Part shown: positions 34,962 through 50,969 of the stretch, in pieces
Numbering within the stretch: position 1 is the stretch's first letter
How the letters are laid out: every line of letters begins with the position of its first letter
DNA from: an uncultured Myxococcales bacterium
GTDB taxonomy: Bacteria > Myxococcota > Myxococcia > Myxococcales > Myxococcaceae
Reading direction: 5' to 3'
DNA: 64,000 nucleotides
NCBI GenBank assembly: GCA_937980205.1
Contig: CALJKW010000055.1
Span: 744,001 to 808,000, forward strand
Notes under the pieces: generated by a model
The model's input: only the letters and a program-made list of their open reading frames with translations
Told to the model about the DNA's origin: nothing
The model's database searches: none
Made by a program: the position numbers and the translations under genes

Positions 34962-35616
34962 CCGCCGTGGCCAACGGTTTACCACCGTTGTTGCGGATAG
35001 CCATGGAAGCGCCCTCGCCGGGCAGCGTGCGCCGCTTCAGCGCGGCCGCGTCGCGACGCACCGCCTTCGCGTAGCCCCAGTACGGGTCGAGCCCGTGCTC
35101 CTCGAGAGACACGATGCCGTACTTGGTCGGGCCCATGTTGTAGGCCATCAACGCGGCGTCCAGCGTCCCGAACCGGTCGTGCAGGTAGCGCACGTAGCGG
35201 ACGCCGAGCCGCACCTGCAGCGCGGGGTCCTTCTGCACCTGCTCGACGGTCACCGGCCACTGCTCGCGCATGATCAGCCAGCCGAGCGTGACCGGCTGAA
35301 TCTGCATCAGGCCGCGGGCATCGGCGGTCGAGACGACGTCGCGGCGGAAGTCGCTCTCGACGTCCATCATGCCCAGCACCAGGAACGGGTCGTAGCTCGC
35401 GCGCTCGGCCTCTTCGCAGACGGCCCGCGCCACGGTGCGCCGCTCGTGGTCGGAGAGGTCGACCGCCCGCTCCACCAGCACCTGGTTCACGGCCTCGAAG
35501 CCCTTCGGGAGCATCTCGATGGTGCCCACCGCCTCGAACGCGGCCGTAGCGGCCGGCTTCCCGTCGCCGACGGGGAGCGCGAGGACGATGACCATGAGCC
35601 CGAAGAACCGATTCAC
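34942..35616 (-). CDS. Lytic transglycosylase (SLT domain)
   Basis: 224 residues. The leader FFGLMVIVLALPVGDGKPA is a signal peptide. The SLT fold shows catalytic Glu in LGMMDVESDFRRD, DARGLMQIQP and ALMAYNMGPTKYG. It cleaves peptidoglycan glycan strands in the periplasm, forming 1,6-anhydro ends. The GTG start at 35616 overlaps the stop of the microprotein gene upstream (GTGA), and the PilZ gene overlaps its end. The order microprotein - transglycosylase - PilZ suggests c-di-GMP-linked cell-wall work. Confidence 0.88.
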   Translation of the reverse strand: MNRFFGLMVIVLALPVGDGKPAATAAFEAVGTIEMLPKGFEAVNQVLVERAVDLSDHERRTVARAVCEEAERASYDPFLVLGMMDVESDFRRDVVSTADARGLMQIQPVTLGWLIMREQWPVTVEQVQKDPALQVRLGVRYVRYLHDRFGTLDAALMAYNMGPTKYGIVSLEEHGLDPYWGYAKAVRRDAAALKRRTLPGEGASMAIRNNGGKPLATADGIWGG

Positions 35617-35777
35617 TTGGACAGCGCCTCGATCCTCTCGGCCAGCGCATCGAGCCGGGCGTTCAGCTTCTGCAGCTCGTCGCGCGTGGGCACCTTCACC
35701 CTCGACAGCGCCTTCTTGACGGCGTCTTCCACCGCCTTCTCGAGCTCTTTGATCTTCGGCTGACGGTCCCCGTCCAT
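35613..35777 (-). CDS. 54-residue coiled-coil microprotein
   Basis: Short open frame with ATG at 35777 and TGA at 35613. The protein is MDGDRQPKIKELEKAV, then EDAVKKALSRVKVPTRDEL, then QKLNARLDALAERIEALSK. The VPTRDEL turn followed by a Leu-heptad helix is the pattern of phasin-like (poly-hydroxyalkanoate granule associated) proteins. The end resembles the end of the protein at 35875-36294. Its stop is coupled to the transglycosylase start. The ribosome site is weak. Function unknown; coupling and heptad regularity support it as real. Confidence 0.6.
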   Translation of the reverse strand: MDGDRQPKIKELEKAVEDAVKKALSRVKVPTRDELQKLNARLDALAERIEALSK

Positions 35778-35852
35778 GGCTGGGGGGCTCTACCGGCGGG
35801 GGGAAGCCGAACACAAGCCCCCCTCCCCCGGATCACCTCGGGGTGACACCCG

Positions 35853-35877
35853 TGATCAGGTCAGATCGACCTGATCA
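35853..35877 (-). terminator. Perfect 10-bp inverted repeat at a stop codon
   Basis: TGATCAGGTC and GACCTGATCA around a 5-base loop. The stop codon of the coiled-coil gene is the last triplet of the outer arm. A terminator is possible, but no T-run follows, so an operator is an alternative. The gap 35778-35874 holds no gene. Confidence 0.5.
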
Positions 35878-36294
35878 GGCGGCGTTCTGCTTCGACGCCG
35901 CTTCCTGCTTCGTCAGCGCGTCGACGCGCTTGGAGAGCTTCGTGAGCTCCGAGCGCAGCGACTTGAGCTGGCCGGTGCTGACGACGCCGAACGCCTCGGC
36001 CGCCTTCTCCGGCAGCGCCTCGAGCTGCTTGCGCAGCTTGCCCGTCGCGGTCTCGAGCTTCTTCACCTCGGCGTCGAGCTGCTTCTTGAGCTTCGCGGGA
36101 GCGCCCTTCACCTTGCCCGGCACCAGCCGCAGCTCGAGCTTCTTCACTTCCGCGTTGAACGTCTTCTTCAGCTTCGCCGGAGCCGCCTCGAGCTTCTTCA
36201 CCTCGGCGTCGAAGCTCTTCTTCAGCTTCGCCGGCGCGGCCTCGAGCTTCTTGGCCTCCTGCTTCATCTTCTTCGTGAGGGTCTTCAGGTCCAT
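35875..36294 (-). CDS. Lysine-rich repetitive coiled-coil protein (phasin/apolipoprotein-like)
   Basis: 139 residues. The centre is built from 18-residue units: KKLEAAPAKLKKSFDAEV, KKLEAAPAKLKKTFNAEV, then a variant GAPAKLKKQLDAEVKKLE. These form amphipathic helices with alternating Lys and hydrophobic faces. The C-terminus (STGQLKSLRSELTKLSKRVD) is a Leu-heptad coil like that of the microprotein gene upstream of the transglycosylase. No signal peptide. The pattern suits binding to a polymer or lipid surface, such as granule coats, or to DNA; the family is not identified. The start ATG at 36294 has a good AGGAG. Confidence 0.75.
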   Translation of the reverse strand: MDLKTLTKKMKQEAKKLEAAPAKLKKSFDAEVKKLEAAPAKLKKTFNAEVKKLELRLVPGKVKGAPAKLKKQLDAEVKKLETATGKLRKQLEALPEKAAEAFGVVSTGQLKSLRSELTKLSKRVDALTKQEAASKQNAA

Positions 36295-36495
36295 GGCGAT
36301 CTCCTGTCCAATTATGGCGCAACGCGTCAACCATAACGCGAAGCGTCAATTGCGCAAGGGGGCCTGCGCGCCAAGCGCAGCGAGAAGCACTCGAAGTGCC
36401 GGACATGACGAAGGAATTCGACGTTCCGCGAGGTTGGGCGTGGCCCGCCGATTGATATGTCCCGGGGCAAGGTCCTCGATGGGCGGGGCACCTTG

Positions 36496-36542
36496 ACGGG
36501 GTTCCGGCGTTTCCCCTTTCGCCGGAGCCCCGTTTCTTTTTT
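36496..36542 (+). terminator. Strong Rho-independent terminator with no gene upstream
   Basis: Arms ACGGGGTTCCGGCG and CGCCGGAGCCCCGT (13 of 14 pairs) with a 10-base loop, then TTTCTTTTTT. It lies 22 bp before the ATG of the next gene on the same strand. The upstream 200 bp (36295-36495) hold no protein gene on this strand. It could end a small RNA or attenuate the downstream gene. Confidence 0.82.
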
Positions 36543-36564
36543 GCGGGGGTCATACTGCGCGGCC

Positions 36565-37194
36565 ATGGGTCTTCGGGTCACTGGCTATGGGACGCGGCTC
36601 GTTCCGCGCGAGCCGTGCGTGCTGTCGTTCCGGCCGCCGAAGGTGCTGGTCGAGCATGACGACAAGGCGGTCGTCTTCGGCGAGCACGAGGGCGCGCTCG
36701 GCGCCAGCCCGCTCGGAGGCGCCAGCGTCGACGACGTCGTCGAGGAGCTCGCCGAGTACCCGAACGTCCCGCTGTTTGCCCTCTCGACCGACGACTACGG
36801 CTTCCCCGTGATCGAGAAGGTGAAGGTCTTCTCCACCGACGAGGACTGGCCGTTCGAGCTCACCCTCGAGGACGCCGCGGAGCCGGACGAGGTGCTCCAC
36901 CTCCGCGGCCCCCTCGACGCCCCGCTCGATCTCGCCGGCGCCATGCGCGGTACCGAGGTCGTCGGCAACGGGACGGTCGAGAAGGACAACGGCCGCGCGC
37001 GCTGGAGCGAGCACGCGTACGAGCTCGACGGCGCCCTCTGGCGGCAGCGACTGTACGCGGTGACCTTGTTCTCGACGCAGAAGCTCGGTGCCGAGCACCA
37101 CTACGTGCTGACCGCGCAGTGCCCTGCAGATCGCGCGAAGGCCGTGTTCGAGCTCGCGGACCGCATCGCCGGCGACCTCGGCAGCGAGCGCTAA
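36565..37194 (+). CDS. Unknown soluble protein
   Basis: 209 residues without signal peptide or membrane segment: GLRVTGYGTRLVPREP at the start, a beta-rich centre and YVLTAQCPADRAKAVFELAD at the end. It is rich in Asp and Glu and probably cytosolic. I do not recognise a family. The ATG at 36565 follows the intrinsic terminator closely, which suggests control in the leader; an upstream in-frame ATG at 36457 would place the terminator inside the gene and is unlikely. Its stop overlaps the stop of the convergent trmO gene by 4 bp. Confidence 0.65.
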   Translation: MGLRVTGYGTRLVPREPCVLSFRPPKVLVEHDDKAVVFGEHEGALGASPLGGASVDDVVEELAEYPNVPLFALSTDDYGFPVIEKVKVFSTDEDWPFELTLEDAAEPDEVLHLRGPLDAPLDLAGAMRGTEVVGNGTVEKDNGRARWSEHAYELDGALWRQRLYAVTLFSTQKLGAEHHYVLTAQCPADRAKAVFELADRIAGDLGSER

Positions 37195-37586
37195 CGCTCG
37201 TCGCCGAGGACGGGCTTCAAGTCGATGACGGGAGTGCCGTCGATCGCCTCGAGGGGCCCCACCTTCACGCGGTGTCCGTCGAGCTCGCGCACCGTCACGC
37301 GGTGAAGCCCGATCGGATTCGGGCGGTCCGGCGAGCGCGTGGCGAACACGCCAGTCATCGGCCGCGAGGGCTCGTTGCGCGGCCGCGTCTGCAGCTCATC
37401 GCGCCGCGCCTGGTGGAACCACGTCAGCACGAGCACGTCGTCGCCAGCCTTCAATCCCAGGAGCGCCGGCGCGTACTGCGGCTCGAGCTCGAGCCACGCA
37501 TCCGGAGCGCCCTCGTCACCCTGACGCGGAGCTTCCTCCGGCCGGATGAGTGTCGATTTCACCACGCCGATGGCGCGCAGCTGCAT
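37191..37586 (-). CDS. trmO: tRNA (adenine-N6)-methyltransferase TrmO
   Basis: 131 residues of the UPF0066/TsaA/YaeB fold: IGVVKST at the N-terminus and the diagnostic FATRSPDRPNPIGLHRVTV in the centre, followed by LEAIDGTPVIDLKP. The enzyme adds a methyl group to t6A at position 37 of certain tRNAs using SAM. It is shorter than Escherichia coli TrmO, lacking the C-terminal extension, as is common outside gammaproteobacteria. Confidence 0.9.
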   Translation of the reverse strand: MQLRAIGVVKSTLIRPEEAPRQGDEGAPDAWLELEPQYAPALLGLKAGDDVLVLTWFHQARRDELQTRPRNEPSRPMTGVFATRSPDRPNPIGLHRVTVRELDGHRVKVGPLEAIDGTPVIDLKPVLGDER

Positions 37587-37607
37587 GAGCTCACCTCGAC
37601 TCGTCCG

Positions 37608-37880
37608 CTAGTCGATGCACGGCGCCGCTTCTTCCACGAGGCACGCGCCCGCATCGACCTCCGACTCGGAGACCAGCTCGAGCGCCCTCAACTGACCCGC
37701 AACGAACGCGCCGCCGCAGAACGGCGAGGCGCCGCCGCAGCACCGCGGGGGCCTAACGACGCAGGAGTCCGAGGCCGTCTGCAGAAAGCAGATCTGCGGA
37801 CTGCAGGCCTTGCCCTCCGGCCGCCAGCCTGAGCACGCCACCAGCAGCATCGTGACCCCGCAAATGAAACGGCGGCGCAT
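37608..37880 (-). CDS. Small cysteine-rich lipoprotein
   Basis: 90 residues. The leader RRRFICGVTMLLVACSG has a lipobox (Cys about 16). The mature part has nine more cysteine residues (CSPQICF, SCVVRPPRCC, PFCGG, GACLVEE, PCID), so it is likely disulfide-stabilised in the envelope. Family unknown. It starts 44 bp after the rpoC stop on the same strand and could be transcribed by read-through. Confidence 0.6.
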   Translation of the reverse strand: MRRRFICGVTMLLVACSGWRPEGKACSPQICFLQTASDSCVVRPPRCCGGASPFCGGAFVAGQLRALELVSESEVDAGACLVEEAAPCID

Positions 37881-37924
37881 GCTTCAGGAGCATACGCCGC
37901 CGCTCACTTCAGGAAACGAGCGCC

Positions 37925-42151
<4,227 letters not shown>

Positions 42152-42180
42152 GGGATCTCTCTAGAAAAAGGTGGGGGTTC

Positions 42181-46392
<4,212 letters not shown>

Positions 46393-46466
46393 TTAGGCTC
46401 CGTCAGGGGTGCTGGCTTTTGGCTACGCAGCTTGGAACTACGAAAAACGAATCTTCAGAAACGGGT

Positions 46467-46499
46467 GAAGCCGGCGGCCGTTTTCGGCGCGCCGGCTCC
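46467..46499 (-). promoter_or_regulatory. Hairpin in rplL-rpoB gap
   Basis: AAGCCGGCGGCCG, loop TTTT, CGGCGCGCCGGCT. The 128-bp gap (46393-46520) holds no gene. In Escherichia coli the same gap carries an attenuator and an RNase III site; this hairpin could play either role. No long T-run follows. Confidence 0.5.
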
Positions 46500-46520
46500 C
46501 CCTTCAAACGGTTGAACCGA

Positions 46521-46895
46521 TTACTTGAGCTCGACGGTCGCGCCGGCGGCCGTCAGCTTCTCCTTCATCTTGGCGGCGTCGTCCTTCGAGACGCCTTCCT
46601 TCACGGTCTTCGGGGCGCCCTCGACCAGGTCCTTGGCCTCCTTCAGGCCCAGGCCGGTGATCTCGCGGATCGCCTTGATGACGTCGATCTTCTTCTCGCC
46701 GGCCTTCGCGAGGACGACCGTAAACTCGGTCTTCTCCTCGGCCGCGGGCGCCGGGCCGGTGTTGCCCGAGCTCTGAGCAACGGCAACCGCCGCCGCCGAG
46801 ACGCCCCACTTCTCTTCGAGCTTCTTCACCAGGTCCGCCGCCTCGAGAATCGTGAGGCCGCTCAGCTGGTCAACAATCGCGTTCAGGTCTGCCAT
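46521..46895 (-). CDS. rplL: 50S ribosomal protein L7/L12
   Basis: 124 residues. The N-terminal dimerisation helix (DQLSGLTILEAADLVKKLEE) is followed by an Ala-rich hinge, then the C-terminal domain with KIDVIKAIREITGLGLKEAK and LVEGAPKTVKEG, which binds translation factors. It is the multi-copy stalk protein recruiting EF-Tu and EF-G. It follows rplJ by 50 bp. Confidence 0.97.
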   Translation of the reverse strand: MADLNAIVDQLSGLTILEAADLVKKLEEKWGVSAAAVAVAQSSGNTGPAPAAEEKTEFTVVLAKAGEKKIDVIKAIREITGLGLKEAKDLVEGAPKTVKEGVSKDDAAKMKEKLTAAGATVELK

Positions 46896-46945
46896 GACAG
46901 TCTTCCTTCTTTCAGTTTCGTTAGGTGGTTTCTGGTTTCAAAAAG

Positions 46946-47458
46946 TCACTTCTGTTCCGATTTCGCCTTCAGCACGCGCGCGAGCTTGTTGGCAGGCTCC
47001 GCAATGGTGCGGGCCAGCTTGCCGGCGGGCTGATTGATCATTCCGAGGATCTTCGCGCGGAGCTCGTTCAGGCCCGGCAGCTTCGCCAGCGTCTGAACTT
47101 CCTTCGCCGTCATCTTCTTGCCGCTGACGACGCCGCTCTTGATCTTGATGGTCTCGAGATCCTTGATGAACTCCGACAGGATCTTCGCCGGAGCCACCTC
47201 GTCGCCGTAGCTGAACGACGCGGACACGGGTCCAACGAAGTCTTCAGCAATGACCTCGAAGGGGGTGCCCTTCGCCGCCCGTTTGGCCAGGGTGTTCTTC
47301 AACACCTTGAACTCGACTCCGCCATCACGCAGCTTCTTGCGGAGCTTGGTGATCGTCTCGACGTTCACCTTCGACGTCTCGACGAGCACGAGCGACTTCG
47401 CGCGAGAGAACTTGTCGTTCATCTCTTTGATCAGGGTTTCTTTCTCGCTCTTCAGCAT
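46946..47458 (-). CDS. rplJ: 50S ribosomal protein L10
   Basis: 170 residues. The N-terminal rRNA-binding part includes KSLVLVETSKVNVETITKLR and GGVEFKVLKNTLAKRA; the C-terminal helix LARTIAEPANKLARVLKAKS carries L7/L12 dimers. It is the stalk base. L10 commonly represses its own mRNA by binding the leader. The ATG at 47458 follows AGGAGG. Confidence 0.97.
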   Translation of the reverse strand: MLKSEKETLIKEMNDKFSRAKSLVLVETSKVNVETITKLRKKLRDGGVEFKVLKNTLAKRAAKGTPFEVIAEDFVGPVSASFSYGDEVAPAKILSEFIKDLETIKIKSGVVSGKKMTAKEVQTLAKLPGLNELRAKILGMINQPAGKLARTIAEPANKLARVLKAKSEQK

Positions 47459-47705
47459 CTTCCATTCACCTCCTCACCAGTCAGTTGCCTGGCAGAACGA
47501 CGCTTCAAGGGAGCGAGAGAGTCGACTTCGAACATCGTGACAACCACCGCACCTCGGGCTCGGCTGGGCTGGCCAGTACTTCGGCCGTTTGAACCCGCTT
47601 CACACCTGCTCCGCGAGTCCCCGCTGTCTTCGTCCAGGGTTTCTTGTTCTCTTGTTTTCGTGTGACGCACCGCCGCATAGGCGTGGCGTCGTGTTTGCAA
47701 AGGGT
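47459..47705 (-). promoter_or_regulatory. rplJ mRNA leader (probable L10 autoregulatory site)
   Basis: From the promoter at 47712-47740 an untranslated leader of about 245 nt would precede rplJ. That is the length and place of L10 leaders that bind L10-L12 and control translation. I did not resolve the kink-turn motif. No gene is visible here. Confidence 0.5.
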
Positions 47706-47711
47706 CTCGGC

Positions 47712-47740
47712 CCTTATGCGATTACGACCGAGACTGTCAA
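47712..47740 (-). promoter_or_regulatory. rplJ promoter
   Basis: TTGACA (47735-47740), 17 bases, ATAAGG (47712-47717) on the minus strand. It lies just after a GCCGGC-AAAGT-GCCGGC hairpin (about 47747-47763) that could end the upstream PHP-gene transcript. It shows that rplJL-rpoBC can be transcribed apart from rplKA. Confidence 0.7.
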
Positions 47741-47810
47741 GGGGGGTGCCGGCACTTTGCCGGCGACGGGCTGAACGCGACGGTCGGGACCTACATTCCC
47801 TGACCGGATT

Positions 47811-50786
47811 TCAGTCGTGCTTGTGGTCCAGCAACAACCGCAGGGCCGCCTCGAACTGCTCCGCAGTCGGAACGACCGGCGACTTCCTAACGACGGGCCG
47901 CGGCGCCGACAACGCTTGTCCCGGGTTCAGCGGGAAATTGTCGTAGGCGCCCGAGCCGTCGGCGTCGATGAGGATGGCGTTGGTGAACGCCTGGGCCCGG
48001 TCGACGTGCAGCGGCCACAGCGTGCGGCCCTGGGTCGCCCGCGCCATCGCCACGAACCAGGTGTCGGCCGTGGGGCTCACCATGAACTTCTCGGTGAGGT
48101 GCAGCCGGCGCAGGTTCGCCGAGCCGGGCACCGCCTCGATGGTCGGGTTCGTGATGACGTGGTGGTCGAAGATGCGCGACTCGGGCCACGCGGTGTTGCT
48201 CTCCCCGTTCGTCGCCTCGCGCCCCGAGGCGTGCGTGTAGATCTCGACGCGGTCGAGGTGCGTCCAGTCGAGCGCAGTCACGTCGACCGTCAGCTCCACC
48301 ATCTCGCCCGAGGCGATCGACAGCGTGCCGCCCGTCTCCACCGGGTCGCCGCCGCTGACTTTGCGCGCGCTGAAGCGGATGAACGGCCCGTTCGACACGA
48401 TGGCCTCGTGCGAGCGCATCGCGTCGGCGAACTTCATCGCAGAGAAGTCCTGCGGCCGGTCGACGCCGACCTTCGCCCAGGTGCGGGCGTAGCCGCCCTC
48501 TGCGCTCTGCGCCTTGTGGGTGTCGCTCACGCCCGAGGCCGTCGTCACCGTGCCGCGCGAGAGGAACGTCATCCAGTCGTTGAGGATCGCGAAGCTGGCG
48601 ATCGCCCCGTTCGCCGTCTCGACGATGTCGAAGCCCGCGCCGAACAGCTTCGTGTTGTCGCTCGTCGCCGTCGGATCCGGCGCCATGTTGTAGTCCGCGG
48701 GCAGGCCGTGGCTCTTGAGCGTCGCCGTGTCGACGCGCAGCGCCGTCAGCACGCCGCCGCCCGCGCCGCGCGGGTGGTTGAGCTGAATGACCGCTCCGGG
48801 GTGCTCGGTCTTGATGCCCGCGTACAGCTGCGGCATGCGCAGCGTCGGCCCCTCTTCGCCGCCGGCGTGATCGAACGCGCCGCCGTTCGAGGTGCCCGGC
48901 TTCCGCGTCAGCGGGAACGTGTTGAAGTGACCGTGCGAGAACGTCGTCACCTCTTCGCCGATCATCGTCGCCATCAGGTGCTCGGCGCCCATCGCCTTCA
49001 CCGTCGGCGCGAAGTCGGTGATCGTCTCGTGGTCGGTCGACAGCAGCACGTCGACGCCCTCCGCGAGGAAGTTCTCCGCGCGGTGAACGTTCGTGACCGC
49101 GCTGTCCATCGACGCGACCGCGTGCACGTGCAGGTCGGCCGACATCCACCCGGTGGTGTCGAGCACGCGCCCGACGACGGCGTCGATCGTCGCGTCGGCC
49201 GCCGTCAGGTCCACCGCGCGCCCGGCGTTCGGCCACGTGTCCGGCCACACGCTGTACTCGGGGCCGCGCGAGACGACGACCTGGTACTGCCCCGGAGGAA
49301 CCTGCACGTCGACCTCGCCGCTCGCCCCGGCGTACTCGATCGCCGCCGCGCCCCCGCGGGGGTAGTCGAGCATCACGTGCTGCTTCCACGTGTCCGCGTT
49401 GAACGGGCACGGCCCGCCGGTGCACAGCAGCGTGACCTTGCCGGGGCTCGGGGCGCCGGCCTCGTCCTTCACCGTCACGTGCAGCCTGCGCGACGGCGCG
49501 AGCGTGACCTGCACCGGCTTCGTCTCACCCACCGCGACGGTGACCGAGGCGGTGGGCCCCACGAGGCGGCCCTTCGTCGCGGCGGAGAGCTGGTACTCGC
49601 CCGCGGGCACGTCGACGGCGCCCTTCCCCTGCGCGTTGGCGACGATGAGCGACTGCATCGCCCCCGCGGCGTCGAGCACGCTCACGCGAGCGCCCGGCTC
49701 GCTGGTCACCTCGATGCGCCCGGTCTGCACGCCGGCGTAGCGGTTCATCGCCGAGCTGATGCCCGCGACGTCCTCGGCGACCACCACGTCCGCGAGGTGC
49801 ACCTTCGGAGTCCCCGGCCGCACCACGAACGTCCCCGGCCGGTTGCGCGCCATCGCGTCGGTCCAGGTGAGCACGCCGTTCAGGCTCTCGCCCTCCATGA
49901 AGACGCCGACGACTCCGCCGTAGCCGATCATCGCGTTCTTGCCGGTCGGCACCTTCGGGTCGGCGATCGACCACGGGCGGTAGCCGTACGCGACGCCCCG
50001 CCCCTGCGCCGCGTACCAGCGGCTCGTCTGCGCGATGCACCCCTGCAGGTCGAGCTTGGCGCCCAGGCCGTTGCTGCAGCCTTCGGGGAAGAACAGCTCG
50101 AACGCGCCGACGTCCATCAGCTCGATCAGCGGAGTCGGCGGCGCCGTCGTGTCGTCGTTGCAGAACGCCGTCAGCGTGCGGACGCGGTTCTCGCCCGGGC
50201 TCAGCACGTAGTACGTCGTCGTGCGCATCTTCACCGGCTTGTGCTGGTCGACGACGAACTGCACGGCGAGGCCCGCCTCGTTCTCGAGCAGCGCGCGGAC
50301 GTTGAGCAGATCGTGCAGGGCGTCGTGCCCCGTCGACGCGACGATCGCCGGGCCGCCGGACTTGCCGTCGGAGAGCACCTCGACCTTGTGCACCGACGAC
50401 AGCCGGCCCAACGAGTAGATCATGTTCATTCGACCGAACGCGTCCTGGCCCGCCTCTCCCGCGGGACGCTGGATGTCGGCGTCGATGAGGTGCCCGCCGG
50501 AGGGAATCGGACCCACGCTGCGGCCCGGCTGCTCGATGATGACGCGGATCTTGTCGTTCTGGAGCAGGTAGTCGCCCAGGCGGCCCGTGGCGGCCTCTCC
50601 GCCGATGAGCTTCGCGGCGTCTTTGATCTCTTCCGCGCTCGCGCCGCTGCCGTCGGTGGCGAAGAGGTTCAGCGCGCCGAGATCCACCTCGCAGCGGTCC
50701 GGGGGCGGCGGCGGCGGCGGCTCCTCGTTCTTCCGGCAGGAGACAACGGCGACGACGAGGACGAGGGCGAAGGCGAGGCGCGTCAC
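47811..50786 (-). CDS. CehA/McbA-family PHP lipoprotein inside the ribosomal block
   Basis: 991 residues. The leader ends VVAVVSCRKN (lipobox Cys17). A large beta-rich N-terminal region contains carboxypeptidase-regulatory-like strands (DVPAGEYQLSAATKG). A PHP-type metal domain (about 550-680) has ADLHVHAVASMDS, LLSTDHETITDF, SHGHFNTFPL and QLNHPRGAGG: the His and Asp residues expected of CehA/McbA hydrolases. It is a secreted, outer-membrane-anchored hydrolase of unknown substrate. It stands between rplA and rplJ, normally adjacent. The chosen start is GTG 50786; upstream in-frame ATG use would translate a palindromic repeat. Confidence 0.83.
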   Translation of the reverse strand: MTRLAFALVLVVAVVSCRKNEEPPPPPPPDRCEVDLGALNLFATDGSGASAEEIKDAAKLIGGEAATGRLGDYLLQNDKIRVIIEQPGRSVGPIPSGGHLIDADIQRPAGEAGQDAFGRMNMIYSLGRLSSVHKVEVLSDGKSGGPAIVASTGHDALHDLLNVRALLENEAGLAVQFVVDQHKPVKMRTTTYYVLSPGENRVRTLTAFCNDDTTAPPTPLIELMDVGAFELFFPEGCSNGLGAKLDLQGCIAQTSRWYAAQGRGVAYGYRPWSIADPKVPTGKNAMIGYGGVVGVFMEGESLNGVLTWTDAMARNRPGTFVVRPGTPKVHLADVVVAEDVAGISSAMNRYAGVQTGRIEVTSEPGARVSVLDAAGAMQSLIVANAQGKGAVDVPAGEYQLSAATKGRLVGPTASVTVAVGETKPVQVTLAPSRRLHVTVKDEAGAPSPGKVTLLCTGGPCPFNADTWKQHVMLDYPRGGAAAIEYAGASGEVDVQVPPGQYQVVVSRGPEYSVWPDTWPNAGRAVDLTAADATIDAVVGRVLDTTGWMSADLHVHAVASMDSAVTNVHRAENFLAEGVDVLLSTDHETITDFAPTVKAMGAEHLMATMIGEEVTTFSHGHFNTFPLTRKPGTSNGGAFDHAGGEEGPTLRMPQLYAGIKTEHPGAVIQLNHPRGAGGGVLTALRVDTATLKSHGLPADYNMAPDPTATSDNTKLFGAGFDIVETANGAIASFAILNDWMTFLSRGTVTTASGVSDTHKAQSAEGGYARTWAKVGVDRPQDFSAMKFADAMRSHEAIVSNGPFIRFSARKVSGGDPVETGGTLSIASGEMVELTVDVTALDWTHLDRVEIYTHASGREATNGESNTAWPESRIFDHHVITNPTIEAVPGSANLRRLHLTEKFMVSPTADTWFVAMARATQGRTLWPLHVDRAQAFTNAILIDADGSGAYDNFPLNPGQALSAPRPVVRKSPVVPTAEQFEAALRLLLDHKHD

Positions 50787-50837
50787 AGTTCTGCAACGAG
50801 TACCACCGCGCCGGTGTGTGCCGCAAAATCCGCCAGA

Positions 50838-50892
50838 GACCGGGATCGGGATCGCGATCGGGATCGAAGGCGGGCCGGTCCCGATCCCGGTC
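50838..50892. repeat. Hexamer-based palindrome (GGGATC)
   Basis: Perfect 14-bp arms GACCGGGATCGGGA and TCCCGATCCCGGTC. The loop continues the GGGATC/GCGATC hexamers. It lies in the 183-bp gap between rplA and the PHP gene (50787-50969), which holds no gene. Confidence 0.75.
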
Positions 50893-50969
50893 GTTGACGG
50901 TCGCGCGAAACGACGACGGGCGACCCGCTCGCGCAGATCGCCCGCCAAAACCTCACGCGTCGTACGGAA

